DNA from: Epiperipatus broadwayi
Lineage: Eukaryota > Onychophora > Udeonychophora > Euonychophora > Peripatidae
Direction: 5' to 3'
NCBI GenBank assembly: GCA_028023455.1
Contig: JAQFVV010012423.1
Coordinates: 6,740,269 to 6,804,268 of the forward strand
DNA: 64,000 nucleotides
The notes below the pieces were generated by a model. It was given only the letters and a program-made list of their open reading frames with translations. It had not been told where the DNA came from and ran no database searches. This document shows positions 11,601 to 23,083 of the stretch, one piece after another (the first letter of the stretch is position 1; every line of letters begins with the position of its first letter). A program made the position numbers and the translations under genes.

Positions 11601-12561
11601 CTATGGTTTTTGGCGGTTAGAATCCTTTCCTTGATCATCATTTCTCCATTTGCCTCGATCTATAGGTTTATCCTGTTTGCTTTCACTCATATCTATAGCG
11701 CCTAACATCTCAACCACCTCTTCAATCGATGACCTCCCATTCCCTATCAGCAGCTGTTCGATCCTTGTTGGCAAATTGTGCCTGATGATTCTAATTATAT
11801 GTTGCTCCGTCATATTGCATTCGTCCAAGGTTCGCAATTTAGCCACTTGTCGCCGAAAAAATTGCGTGTAGTTCTCTTGCCCATTTACTCTATATTTTTC
11901 CTGCATTATACGGTATCTAATGACCTCTTGCCACTCCTCCGACCAAAATGTTTCACACACAGCTTCCGTATACTCTTTAAATGTTCAAGATTGGTAAAAT
12001 AGACTCCCACCATGACAATGCACTCCCCGCCAAGTTGCTACATGCTATTATTACCATGTTCCCTTCCTACATTTTGTTTATGTTAAAGTACCTCTGTAGG
12101 CTCTTGAGGTGCTCTACTGGCTCCTCTTCTATTTGACCGGAGAATGAATGGATCTTAAGGAATTGGTTAACATTTGTCTGGCTACCTATCCCTTTCTCCA
12201 TGATTTGCTGCTCTTCCCTTATCTTCTCTCCTATTATGACTTGACCCGTCTTAATTTTATTTTCCTCTGTATTTTCTACTACTTCTAATTTATCTGTCGC
12301 TTGCTTTTCACTCACCCCCACCTCTGCCTTACTGCTTCCTATTTCTTCACACAACTTTTTCTCCAATTCTACAAAACTCTTTTCATTTTCTATCTGCATC
12401 TCTGATAACCTTTCGTTCATTTCTACCTTTACCTCCCTTATTTCTTTTCGTAACCTTTCTTCCATTTCTCGTAACATTACAATAATCTCTTTAAACATGT
12501 CCATTTCCTTTCCCTTGTCCGACGTTTCTAAATCCATGTTGCTCTGTGACCTAGTTTTCAT
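11601..12561 (-). pseudogene. gag: gag gene of the LTR element, frame broken
   Basis: This is the capsid-type structural gene of a Ty3/gypsy-like retroelement. The first frame (12561-12067, 164 residues) starts MKTRSQSNMD and continues as a long charged, heptad-like coiled coil (about residues 20-120). It then enters the capsid entry motif VNQFLKIHSFSGQIEEEPVE, with SLQRYFNI shortly after. The next ~105 bases (12066-11961) are out of frame with both neighbours but encode LAGSALSWWES, the conserved L-x-G-x-A-x-x-WW motif of retrotransposon gag domains. The second frame (11960-11601, 119 residues) carries the rest of the domain (FWSEEWQEVI through FFRRQVAKLRTL). No zinc knuckle or protease follows. 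One or two frameshifts break the gene in this copy. Confidence 0.88.
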
Positions 12562-12879
12562 CCGATTTTAATTTTATATTATTTTTGTTTAATGCAATTA
12601 ACAATACGTGCCGGGTTCAATGTCCCAGCCCCCAACCATTTCTCCACGTAGTATTTATTTTTCCCCTTTTTATTTTTGCCCTATTTGTCTATTTACCATT
12701 AAATTCCATTATTATTTTTCTCTTCCCAGAAAAAAAAATATTATCTAAACAGCATTCATTTTTACACTTTTATATTTCCTCTCTTTCTTTTTTTTTAAAA
12801 AAAAATGTTCTTCCTTTGATTTATGCGCCCTCTATATCCTTCAGCCGCATTCACCCTATCGATCTCCATTCTTTAAAAA
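12562..12879 (-). other. Untranslated leader between primer binding site and gag
   Basis: About 318 bases lie between the primer binding site and the gag ATG. The plus-strand frame over 12585-12953 is a shadow without motifs. A packaging signal would be expected here by analogy, but none can be shown. Confidence 0.6.
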
Positions 12880-12897
12880 GCCCCATGTTGGGCGCCA
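12880..12897 (-). promoter_or_regulatory. Primer binding site for tRNA-Lys (CUU)
   Basis: Read on the reverse strand the sequence is TGGCGCCCAACATGGGGC, one base inside the LTR end. It is complementary to the 3' end of animal tRNA-Lys(CUU) including CCA, with one mismatch in 18 (from knowledge of that tRNA). It fixes the element's polarity. Confidence 0.9.
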
Positions 12898-12898
12898 T

Positions 12899-14907
12899 TG
12901 TAACAATTTACCCCTATTCTGTGTACATTTACGTTTTTAAAATTATAATTTAGCTGAATTCAAACCTTTACTTTTATCAAACCAAATTTTCTAGTTATTC
13001 TTTCCGAGGGTGAATTTTTACAGTGATGCATATATATTACTAATGGCCCTTCCCATACAAAGTTTTCCCGAAAACAAATCGAGTCATTCACCCCTTACGT
13101 GAAGTTTTCCCGAACTTTGGGTCATTCAAAGGGGTAAGTGAAGCAACTGACAGCAAAACACATACACATCAGGTAATGAAATCGAACACCTCCAGCTTTA
13201 ACTTAACTTTAACTAGACTTCTACATTTATGGACGAATGCATTTTTTTTGTTCGTTGCCAAGCACCAAACTCATTATTCAACAAGAATCGTAGGGTCCAT
13301 TAAATATTTATTTGATTCAGCCGTTTAATTAGTTGCCCGTCTTAATGCTCATGGTGTGGTAGAGCCATGCGCCGAAGAAGAAACGAAAGGGAATGCAATT
13401 TCAAATCAATTCATTCTATATCTTTCTATTTCTGTTATCCCATTAAAGTTTAAACTAAATCTTTTACAATCCTCATATACTTTGCTATCTAATCTGTCTC
13501 ACTATAAATTATCGTTAAATTCACACCAGCACGCACGTGTATAAGATTTTGGAACTCATAAATTCTATAACGTGTATCGCACTAAATCAATAATTTAGCT
13601 ACAGATCTACTATTACTTATTTAAAAAACAATCAATAAATGGCACACATATACATATAATAAATATTTTAATGAAATATTATTCAGAAGACAATAAAAAA
13701 ATTCAATAATACAGGTATAGTATGAAATATTCTTGCAATTAGGTTGGATTAACTTTAAAAATTGAAAATGGCATAAGTGTATATTTACCAGTATAGTATA
13801 ATTTGAATAATTGGCGTATGTGTTTCCGAGTGCACTCACAAAAAGATTCCAAGAATCCTACCTAGGCAAATATGGCGTCCATTGCTTCCACTTAACATTT
13901 CATTCCTTTAGACCCTCTAAAGTGGCGTATTCAATCTTCTGTTCTTTATTCTTTTGACTTAATTCCGGAATGGCATACGATCTACACTGGATTCAAATAG
14001 CTTTAGTTATGTAGGGCAGTTGGAGATGTTGATTGTATTAACGTGGCATATTAAAATGGCTGGGGTCGGAACCCGACCAAGCACGATGGTGATTCTACCC
14101 CATGCGATCCATGAGGTCACTCATATATGTAATTTAGTTCGCACAATTTGCTTCTCCAACTTTCTTCTTTTCAGCTAATAAATTTTCTTCAACTAAAATT
14201 TAGAATATCTTACACGTAAGACTAGCAGAGCTCAACTGTCCGTTTTTTCAAATTAATTAATCAATCCCAGTTGCCTCCCACCTGATCGCTGGTATTCCTG
14301 TTTCAAAAATAGATTTTCTTACAAAAATGTCAAACAAAAGAAAAACCACTTAGCGATCTTGACTTTTACTTCTCTCTCTCTTTCTTTTTAAATTCCTGAA
14401 CTTTTAATTACAAATCCTTTTGTCAACTTTAACTACACAAAAGAGATCGAAAAATAGTTCAATAACTAATGGCATTCCATGTTCATTGTTCTTAATCAAA
14501 ATTATTTCTGAAAAATCCATTTAATTAAAACAAACACACACAAAAATATATATATATCCATTCAAGCAGTTGGATTTTGCTTTCTTTATTTTTCTTTCTT
14601 TTTATTGAACAATGCGATCCATTTTGCCAATTCATTCAGTAAGTTTATACTCACAAAAGAAACTTTTCTTTTACCTGCTTTAAAGTCTTCTAAATTTCTA
14701 CTTTCCTGTTCTCAACAATAATATCTACCTACATATATGTATGCCACTCATAATATATACCCACACCCCTCATTCCAGCAAATACACGTGCGCTTGGTAT
14801 GTGTAACTTTTATAAATAATTATCTAATACTAATAAATAAATAAAAATTATATACAACTACATTCTCGTTCCTTTTGTAACAGGGTTTGAACCCAGTTCC
14901 TGTTACA
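12899..14907 (-). repeat. Right LTR (5' LTR in element orientation), 2009 bp
   Basis: Same ends and order of sequence as the left LTR, with scattered substitutions and short indels. In element orientation several AATAAA-like words lie about 300 bases in (plus-strand TTTATT near 14587-14610), which could serve as polyadenylation signals. Confidence 0.95.
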
Positions 14908-14911
14908 TTAG
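14908..14911 (+). repeat. TTAG target-site duplication, right copy
   Basis: Matches 9425-9428 directly outside the left LTR. Confidence 0.8.
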
Positions 14912-16555
14912 GAAGAAAGTTTTATTACAAATATACATATTCAAAGATCTAAATCAATTTCATTTATTCATTAATATTATTTAAAACATATTATAACTAT
15001 ATTCTAAGTACAATGTCTAATGAAAATACTCTTTTATATAAGAATGATTATTTAATACCTCTATTTTAAGTTTATGTGGGGACACTAAAAAATTGCATTT
15101 GAATTCTCTTATTTTACTATACAGATTTTGTTTTTCAGAATATTGTTTGCATACTTTTATATAAAAGCAATTCTTTCTCTCTCTCTCAATTTTACTCTAT
15201 TATAGTTTTCTCAAGCTTAACAGTAGCATTTCAATGCTTATTAAATTAAATAAAATGGATATTGACCAGAGAGAAGACATTATATCAATCTTGATTATAA
15301 AAAATAAAAATGAGTTCCCTTCAGAAAAAAGATTCAAATAGACTGAAAAAAAATATTAAAAATTATAATTCTATTTTATTTGTCAAAGTGAAAGCTATCA
15401 TGTCAAAATAGTTTACGATTATCCTGTTGCAAAGCAAATTTCTGTGAAATAAATGTTGAATAATTCGGTCAAAAGTCACTATGACCTTGAATTAGAGTCT
15501 TCTGTAAATAGAGAAGTGACTGAAAATTAACATTTCTTTTATTTATTTAAAATATGTAATCAATATTGTCAATCGAAAATCGCTTTACCAGATAAAATAT
15601 TTTTGTCAGATTAAGTTAATATATTACAAATAATTTCACAAAACACCTCTTATCCACTAATTATAATTGTTTTTAAAGCACCTATGTGTTGATGAAAATT
15701 TAAATACAACTTTTATATATTAGATATGGATTTACAAACATCTTCTATATTATATTTATTTTTAAGAGTGCCTTATACAATAGTAATCAAAATAAAATTT
15801 ATAATTTTTTTTATCTATTGCATTATTAAATATAAAGTCATATCAGTATGTTGTATTTTATTAAACATTTTTATATAATAATCAATAAAATAAAAATTGA
15901 TTTTTGTTTCCTTGTTATCTTATTTAAACAGCAGGTAAGCTTATTTATTAACTTCTTCCCTGCTACCCCATCCCAACTGCTTCTTTTTGCAACATTTAGC
16001 AATTACATCTTATCATTAAAAATTATCTACAGTAAGATGTTTAAAAAAAAATATTAAGATTAACAAGTACTAATCTACTGCTATTTTCTGTAGGAGAGTG
16101 GAGCAAAATTGTAAATTATGTAGATGGACTAATACTGAAAATATTAAACATAGTATTCATTTCAGTTACTAATAATTTATAGATTATTGCTGAAATGGAT
16201 TTTTTTTTCCCAATTATTTTCATTTAAATGTATATATTTATTGATTTACTGCAATGTATTTATTAAAAATATATAAAAATGTTATTTAAGAATATAATAA
16301 AATATGATGATTATAAATTTAAGTGCCTCTTTATAATTTTGTTCACATAATTAAAATTGCTAAATTCTAAGAAGTCAGAATAATAATATGATTAGTACAA
16401 TGAAACAGCAATTTATCAGCAAATTTTCTATTGAGACAAGACAATAAATGAAGAAAAGAAAAAATATGAAAGTATATAAAAATAATTCATAAATAAGAAT
16501 GGAATGTCTAGTTTTGTAAAAGAATTAATTATGATAGAAAATATAATTGTGAATT
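14912..16555. other. AT-rich interval, no gene recognised
   Basis: Contains a short CT run at about 15173-15186 and otherwise unremarkable AT-rich DNA. The frame at 15848-16057 is hydrophobic low-complexity translation of AT-rich sequence and is not credible as a gene. Confidence 0.5.
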
Positions 16556-16559
16556 AGTA

Positions 16560-17640
16560 AGGATAGCTATAAAAGAGAATAAAAGTCTTAAAAGTGCAAA
16601 ACAATGTCATGGTATTGGTAGGAAACATTTTTGCAATAAGAAAAAAAGATGTAGCTATTACTAAAGAAATGTCATCATGAAATCTGTGGAAGTTCTACAA
16701 AGAATTATATATTAATAAAAAACATCAAAAAAAGAAAAAAAGGCTGTCACTTTTCCTAGCATTCTAAATAAAGAAGTGGCATACAATTAAATCTAGCAGA
16801 AAAGAAAAGCTCCAGTTAATGATGAAATTATCAATATCTTAAAAAAAGCAGATGAAGAAATAAAAAAATTGTTGGCAAAGTTACATACTAAATGTCTAAA
16901 TGATAAAAAAGTACCAGATGACTGGAAGAAATCTGTAGTAATATTGATATTTAAAAAAGGTGATAAAAATATTAGAAATTAGAGACCCATTAGACTTTTA
17001 TTAAGATAAATGCCAAAATGATTAAAGTAATGTTCAATGCCTTTTTTCAAAAGAAGAAAATAAAGATTAATAATGATGAATTAGAAGAAATTAACAACTA
17101 AATACCTATTCAGATTATTAATACAGATAGAAACATAATAGATGAAATTAATCATAGAATTAAATTTGGATAGAATGCTTTTTATAGAAATATTATTAAA
17201 AGAAAATATCAGTGTTTAAAAAGATTTTTAATAAATAAGTTTAAACAGTTTTTCCTTATGGATCTGAGATTTGTACATTTAACAGAAGAACACTACCAAA
17301 ACCTCAGACTACTCAATAAACTATAAAGAGATATACATTAATAACAAGAAAAGACTGGAAATCAAATACATGGGTGAGAGAACAAATAGATATTATTAAC
17401 ATCATCAAAAAAATCAAGGGATTAAAGTCGAGCTGGGCTGGACATATTGTAGAAGAGAAATCCTAAACTGAATCCCCAAGAGATTATAATAAAAAAAATA
17501 AAAAAAGAGACATGTGAGGTGAATGAAATAATTAAAATCTGCTGGTGTATTGTGAAAAGAAGCTAAAGATAAAAAAAAAAAAAATGAATTAAATTTAGAG
17601 TAACTTCATCCAGCAGTGGATCAGTAATGATTCAAAATTA
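16560..17640 (+). pseudogene. RTE-clade LINE relic, internally deleted
   Basis: On the plus strand the fragment encodes EIINILKKADEEIKKLLAKL, KCLNDKKVPDDWKKSVVILI and RPIRLLL (about 16815-17010), the start of the RT domain. It then jumps directly to VMFNAFFQKKKIKINNDELE (about 17030-17095), so most of the palm, including the FVDYEKAFDS and YADD regions, has been deleted. The C-terminal block VREQIDIINIIKKIKGLKSS followed by WAGHIVE is readable at about 17370-17450. The 3' end has QQWISND (about 17610-17632), the usual RTE ending. Multiple stops are present. It is the same family as the fragments at 1.2-3.3 kb and 32.2-33.2 kb. Confidence 0.8.
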
Positions 17641-18600
17641 TTTATTATTTGAAAAGATTTTCTATTGTTTGTTTGTTTTTTAATTTTGTGCTTTTGAAAA
17701 TATTTTTATAGAGTGCCCTTTTGTATGGGTCTCCATAAATTGTTGTATCAATTTATTAAAAAATTTTAAATTTAAGATATATTTAGCTATATGATGTTGA
17801 TTTTATTTATAATAATCTTTTAAAAGTTTAATTAAAGTAAACTATGAATATTTGATATGTGAAATTGTGCTAATATTTGAGAGAGACGTTTTAATATAAA
17901 AAATGATAGTATTATATGGTTGGGAAAACTGGCCATGATTAATACTGCATTAATAAGTTTTGTAAATAAATGTTTAAAGCTAAAAGTTTAAAAAAAGACA
18001 AGTTAAAATTAAATGCATATATTTATTGTTGATAAAGATTAATATTTAATAAGTGAATATAAATATTTTAATTATTAATAGTATATAATAGAAGATTAAT
18101 ATTTGATTTTAATAATATCGAATTATTATTTTAAAGTTGTTATAATATATTATTTATTTTAAAAATATTTATTTTTAAAATTAAATTGTTAGTTTATTTT
18201 TAGATATTACAAGCGTTTGTATCTGTGTTGTAAAACAGATGATAGATAGACATATGTACACACATGCTTGTAAGTTTTTTAGTAAAGTTGCAAAACTGTT
18301 CTAAAATTCTATTATAAAATTTATAAATATTATATTGGCTATCACGAGATAAAAATAAAGATAATTAATGTGAAATATTAAATCTGATTTTTAAAATACT
18401 GCTTAAAAAAAAAACATAACGAATAAAAATAGACTTAGTTTGTTTAGAAAAATAGTCTTATAAAAGTTAAAAGTGAAGTAAAGTAAAGCATATATTTTAA
18501 AAAATGTTTAATGGATTTAAATAAATGGTAAAGATTAATTTAAGAATTAAATAATGTAATAAATAATAAATATTAAATAAGTCATTATTTATTTTTAATT
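17641..18600. other. AT-rich interval, nothing recognised
   Basis: Only AT-rich single-copy-looking sequence was seen, with slightly more CpG than the 30-48 kb region. Confidence 0.45.
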
Positions 18601-18618
18601 CTGTATTGTTGGTAAAAT

Positions 18619-18686
18619 ATGCAAATAGGCTAGCAAGGTGATTGTTTAATTTACCAATCAAGTGGGGAATTTATTCCGGTATAAAA
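18619..18686 (+). promoter_or_regulatory. Candidate core promoter: octamer, CCAAT, TATA
   Basis: ATGCAAAT (18619-18626), CCAAT (18654-18658) and TATAAAA (18680-18686) occur in the order and spacing of a TATA-type polymerase II promoter. The following ~300 bases hold about ten CpG dinucleotides in a window where CpG is otherwise scarce. No coding exon or known element was recognised downstream, and the motifs are short, so this could be chance or part of an unrecognised LTR. Confidence 0.25.
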
Positions 18687-18689
18687 CTA

Positions 18690-20010
18690 AGGTTCAATTG
18701 TTCGGAGGGGGATTATGATTGTAATTTCTTTTAAGTGAAGTGTGCTATTAGATATAGCTAAGTAAAATTATAGACGCTCTCGTAATCGTTTTAAAATTAT
18801 AAGAGAGTAGTTTTAAATAAATTATAAAAGTTTTACCGTTAAATATGCAGTGCTAATTTATTATAATTCCCTATTAATCGTCTCTATCGAAGCTCAATTT
18901 ACTATCAAATGATCATGAAGACATCGTATAAGGATAAAATGTATTGGAGACTTTATACTAAAAATATAACAAACGCTGGATTAACTAGGAGAATTACTAG
19001 TTGGGTAAAAGTAATATATTGGACATTATATGAATTTAAAAGTTGATTATAATTAATTTTTATAAACAAATATTTTAAAGAAAGATAAATACTTCTTTAT
19101 GAAGAAAGTATTTTTAAATTACAAATTTAAGTATATATCTTTTGGTAAAGATATGGAAGTTTATTATAAGTACAGAAATATTTGCCTTATTAAGTCTTTG
19201 TGGTTTAAAAGACTAGATTTCGATAGTTTTAAAAGGCAAATAAATCGGAAGTTTAATTGGCAAAGAAATACCTGTAAATAAAATATTATATTAGTAAAGT
19301 CTGAACGCTGGTCGTACAGAAGAATTTAGAAATTAATTTTACCTAAATATTTGTTAAGGAATGCGCAAATAAGTATACGTGGATATCCAAGTCAATTTAT
19401 AATAATTAAATAAGAACATTATAAACTATTGACTAATCCTAGAAATAATAACTTTTAAATAATTTTTCTTTAAAGAAATGAATCCGGATCCTATAAACTA
19501 TTTTAATTATTATTTTGTTTCTTATGGTGGAACTTATTCTATTTTATTTTTAAAAAAAAACGTTTTCATTTATTTCATAAAAACTGTTTAAACACGTGAT
19601 GTACCGGAAAAGGAAGTAATGTTGGTAAAAGTTTGTGCCTAGGAAAAAAAGAACAATTATGGGTGGAAAGAAGACACCGTTGGATTTTATGTAACATATT
19701 TTGTTTTTCTTAACTAACATAGATATTTAATTATTTATTGATCTATTAAAGATAAGAGAGGTACATTTTTTAAAAAGTAACTAAATATTAATATAACACT
19801 TAATTTCATAAAGTTTATTTTATATAATTATACAACACGTAATATTTTAAAGAATAATTGTTGAGTATAAATGTGAAATTATTTTGTAAAACTGTAATCC
19901 TGGAGGACATCGTGTGGCGGATTATAAATTGGAATATCATTTATGGTAAAAATTATATAATAGTAATAATTTGATGTATTTTGCTTTGTTTTCTTTAGAT
20001 CAACCAAATA
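18690..20010. other. CpG-richer patch of unknown function
   Basis: Words such as acgctctcgtaatcg, atcgtctctatcg, accggaaaagg, acaccgttgg and catcgtgtggcgg bring clustered CpG into an otherwise CpG-poor window. The one short frame (19099-19281) has no recognisable motif. This could be an unmethylated regulatory region, a young unknown repeat, or non-coding first-exon sequence. Confidence 0.35.
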
Positions 20011-23000
20011 TGATTTGATTGTTGAATGAATGTATAAATATTTAAAGAATATACACACATAATATTAGTAATAACAGTTTTATTTTAATATGCATACTTT
20101 AAATTTATGATATAAATTTATTACAACGTAATAAGAGAAATCCAGAAATAATTATATGATTCTTTCGTGAATAAGTTTTAATGTTTCTGTTACAATATTA
20201 AGAATTTGATTTATTATATTAGTATGAGTTATTTATATTTATTTTCAAGTTAGTAAGAGGTTAAAATATCTATATTTTATTTTTATTAGATAAGTTAAAT
20301 TAATTTTATATAGAAATTTATATTTTGATTGAAGGGTTTATCGTATATAGATGATGAGGTATAAGAGAGTTTGGATAGTCATATTTTTTTTTTTTTAAAA
20401 AAAATTGGTAAGCTGTTACTGAAGTTAAATAAGGTTAAAATGATATTTGTAGATAGAATTTTATTAGGAAGGAATAGGAATTATGAGTAGAGAAGAGTAG
20501 TAGTTTAAATAGAAAAGAATCATAGAATTTACTTTAATATAATACTTTATAAAATTTGAAATTGTTGAATAATTTTAAATATTATTTTAAGAAAAGAACA
20601 TATATGTATTGCATATTTTGGTAAGACATACAGTATGAAATTACATCAGAATGAAGTAAATAATTATATAATCAATAAATGTCATTATATTATAAAGTTA
20701 TATCAGTCTATACATTAGTTGATATTTGATTAATGCTAATAGTAAATGTAATACATACTAGTACATTATAATAGAAATAGCAATAATACTTAAGTGAAGT
20801 AGCATTTTTAATTGTTAAAGTTTGTTTATTTTACATATGCTCCATAAGTGATATTTTACATAAAAGTCTTCTTTTGTACTAATTGATTGACATTCACTTT
20901 AAGTTCATAAACTTAATTAAATGTTACTGATAAAACATTTAAGAAATGTATGGATTATCTATTTTGGATATGGAAATAGTAACAGTGTAAAATCTTGTAT
21001 TATTATTATTTTTCTTATTTTTTTATTTTATTTGATTTCCACTTGTAATGTAAATAATGTATATAAGTTGTTTATTAAAGTTGATGTAAATAAATTTGTT
21101 TAAGTTGTTTAAAAGTGTGTCGAATTCATTATTTTGCACCACAGTATTTGACAACAGATAATTTGAATAAACATAATATTTGCACAATATGAATTTATTG
21201 TTATTATTATTTTAAAAAAGAAACACAGTATTTTCTTAATATAATTTATAGAAATTCATTGACATTAACATATAATATTATTATGGTCACAAAGTAATTA
21301 TAATGCATAATATAAGAGTATAATATTATTTATTGCCACATATTATTAAATTATAAGATTTTAGTATAATTTTTAAATTAAGATACTATATGAAAATGAA
21401 AGACATGTAGATGATTCACTTATTTTCTTAATGATTAATAGTATAATAAAATAGATAAGATTAATTTAAACACTAGAAATTATTATTGTTAGTTATTATT
21501 ATTATGATAAGTTAGGTGTAGTTAGGTTTGATATTAAATCCCTTATCATGCCTATCTGCAAGAAATATTATTACTTTAAAATAATTAAAAGAACCTGAGA
21601 TTATTTAATTATATTTCCTTAATAAAAGATTGAGATTTATTTATTATTATTATTGAAGTTAGTTAATTTTTATAAAAGACATAAGAGTGCTGTAGATGTT
21701 GTAATGAGATAATAAAGAGGTAATAGTATTCTTATGCCATTGAGATAGTGTCTTGGGAAGACATTAGCTCAATGTAAATTCAATTACCACTTGTAACTTC
21801 ACTTCATAGTCTCATGATTTTAATAAATACTTATTTAATTAGTACATGATATTGAACTATATTAATTTTGGTAAGTTATAATAAATCTGATAAGATATAG
21901 TATCATAAAAATATATTAATGATAGTTATACATATTTTAGCCGAGCATAACGATTTAATTGAGCTACTCATATTTTAAGTTATATTATATATCGAGAAGT
22001 GAGGGTACAATAGATAATTGAAATTTAAAAAATAGACACAATCAGTGTTTGTAGCAATAATGAACTACTTAAGTTTACATAGATTTTATAAAAAATCAGA
22101 TTTTATTAGCTTTAATTTATTAGTTCTTGAACTAAACATTACATGATCACCATTTCTTTATCCTACTGTATGGAGAGCTTAGCCCCTGTGTAGTTCTTAT
22201 ACTGTAAAAAAAGTCCTATTAAATGTTTTATTTAGATTAGTTTTTTTATTGTTATAATTGGTATAATCAGGTTATTTTTTCTTTCAGAATTATTGTTCAA
22301 ACAATTGATTCTCTTTACAGCTAGCTATATTGTATATTTTCTTTTTTGCTTAATATTTTTTTAAATAAAAAATTAAATCAGCATTTTTATTTATGAAGTT
22401 TAAATAAGAAGTAGGAAGATTCATTGTATTCAGTTTTGCTGATATGAAAATGGATGCAGACACCAAAGAATGAATTAACAAAATATTAAAGTACTGAAAT
22501 TTGTTATCAAGTTTGAGGTGAAATAATGAGGAAAGCAAAGATAATAACGGATTATGACTGGCAGCTAAAGAAAAAGTTATACAGAAAACTAACATTACAA
22601 GTTTTAAGGAAGTTTGTTAACTGATGGTGGAGATATATCAAAGTTATTAAAATAAGAATTGCAACAATAAACATAAGATCTCATTTTGTGATCTATTAAA
22701 GTTAGAATTAAAGGCAAATTAAATGTTCAATTTAGAGCCAGAATATCCAATCTATCATTCAAGCAGCAAATGAGATGCATTGAGCTACTAAATATGGTAG
22801 TTTAATCTCTGGCGATAAAAAATAAGCTAGTTCTTAGAAAGTAATAATGCAATCAAAAATCAAATTTTTAAAAGAAAGAATTTTTATTACATATTCAATC
22901 TTTAATGTTTTGACTCTTGTCTAATCTTGAAGTGTTTAATCCAGAAAAAATATATAATACTTTTTAACTCTCATTTTATAATTAGTGTTTTTATATTGGT

Positions 23001-23080
23001 AAATTTGTGTTTTGATTGGCGTTTGTAAATTTTGTTTTTTATGTTTTTTTTTTTTTTCCAATTAATAAGTATGTTATAAA
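20011..23080. other. AT-rich interval with simple repeats
   Basis: Contains a T-run/A-run at about 20385-20406, ATT-rich microsatellite-like patches at about 21000-21010 and 21475-21660, and a short dispersed repeat near 22135-22177 (annotated separately). No coding sequence was recognised. Confidence 0.5.
22135..22177 (+). repeat. Dispersed repeat fragment, copy 1
   Basis: The phrases acatgatcaccatttc (22141-22156) and tactgtatggagag (22164-22177) recur in the same order at 37422-37437 and 37523-37536. There they are separated by an extra ~80 bases. This suggests an unclassified repeat family with one internally deleted copy. Confidence 0.5.
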
Positions 23081-23083
23081 AGA

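Larger units (their letters stand above)
9429..14907 (-). mobile_element. Complete non-autonomous LTR retrotransposon carrying only gag
   Basis: Two ~2.0-kb direct repeats (9429-11454 and 12899-14907) flank a 1444-bp interior. Both repeats begin TGTAACA and end TGTTACA on the plus strand, a perfect 7-bp terminal inverted repeat with TG...CA ends. The 4-bp target duplication TTAG lies at 9425-9428 and 14908-14911. Polarity is reverse: the primer binding site abuts the right LTR and the purine tract abuts the left LTR. The interior holds a leader and a gag gene and then ends. No protease, reverse transcriptase, RNase H or integrase sequence is present or would fit. The LTRs differ by scattered substitutions and small indels, so the insertion is not recent. 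Ty3/gypsy affinity is inferred from the gag motif and the 4-bp duplication. It would depend on enzymes from another element. Confidence 0.93.

Noticed and set aside
12585-12953. 122-residue plus-strand frame
   Set aside because: It is antisense to the retroelement leader and primer binding site and runs into the LTR. Composition is low-complexity hydrophobic.
9889-13544. Matching frames at 9889-10077 and 13356-13544 that resemble a conserved duplicated gene
   Set aside because: They occupy the same position in the two LTRs. Conservation reflects LTR duplication, and there are no protein motifs.
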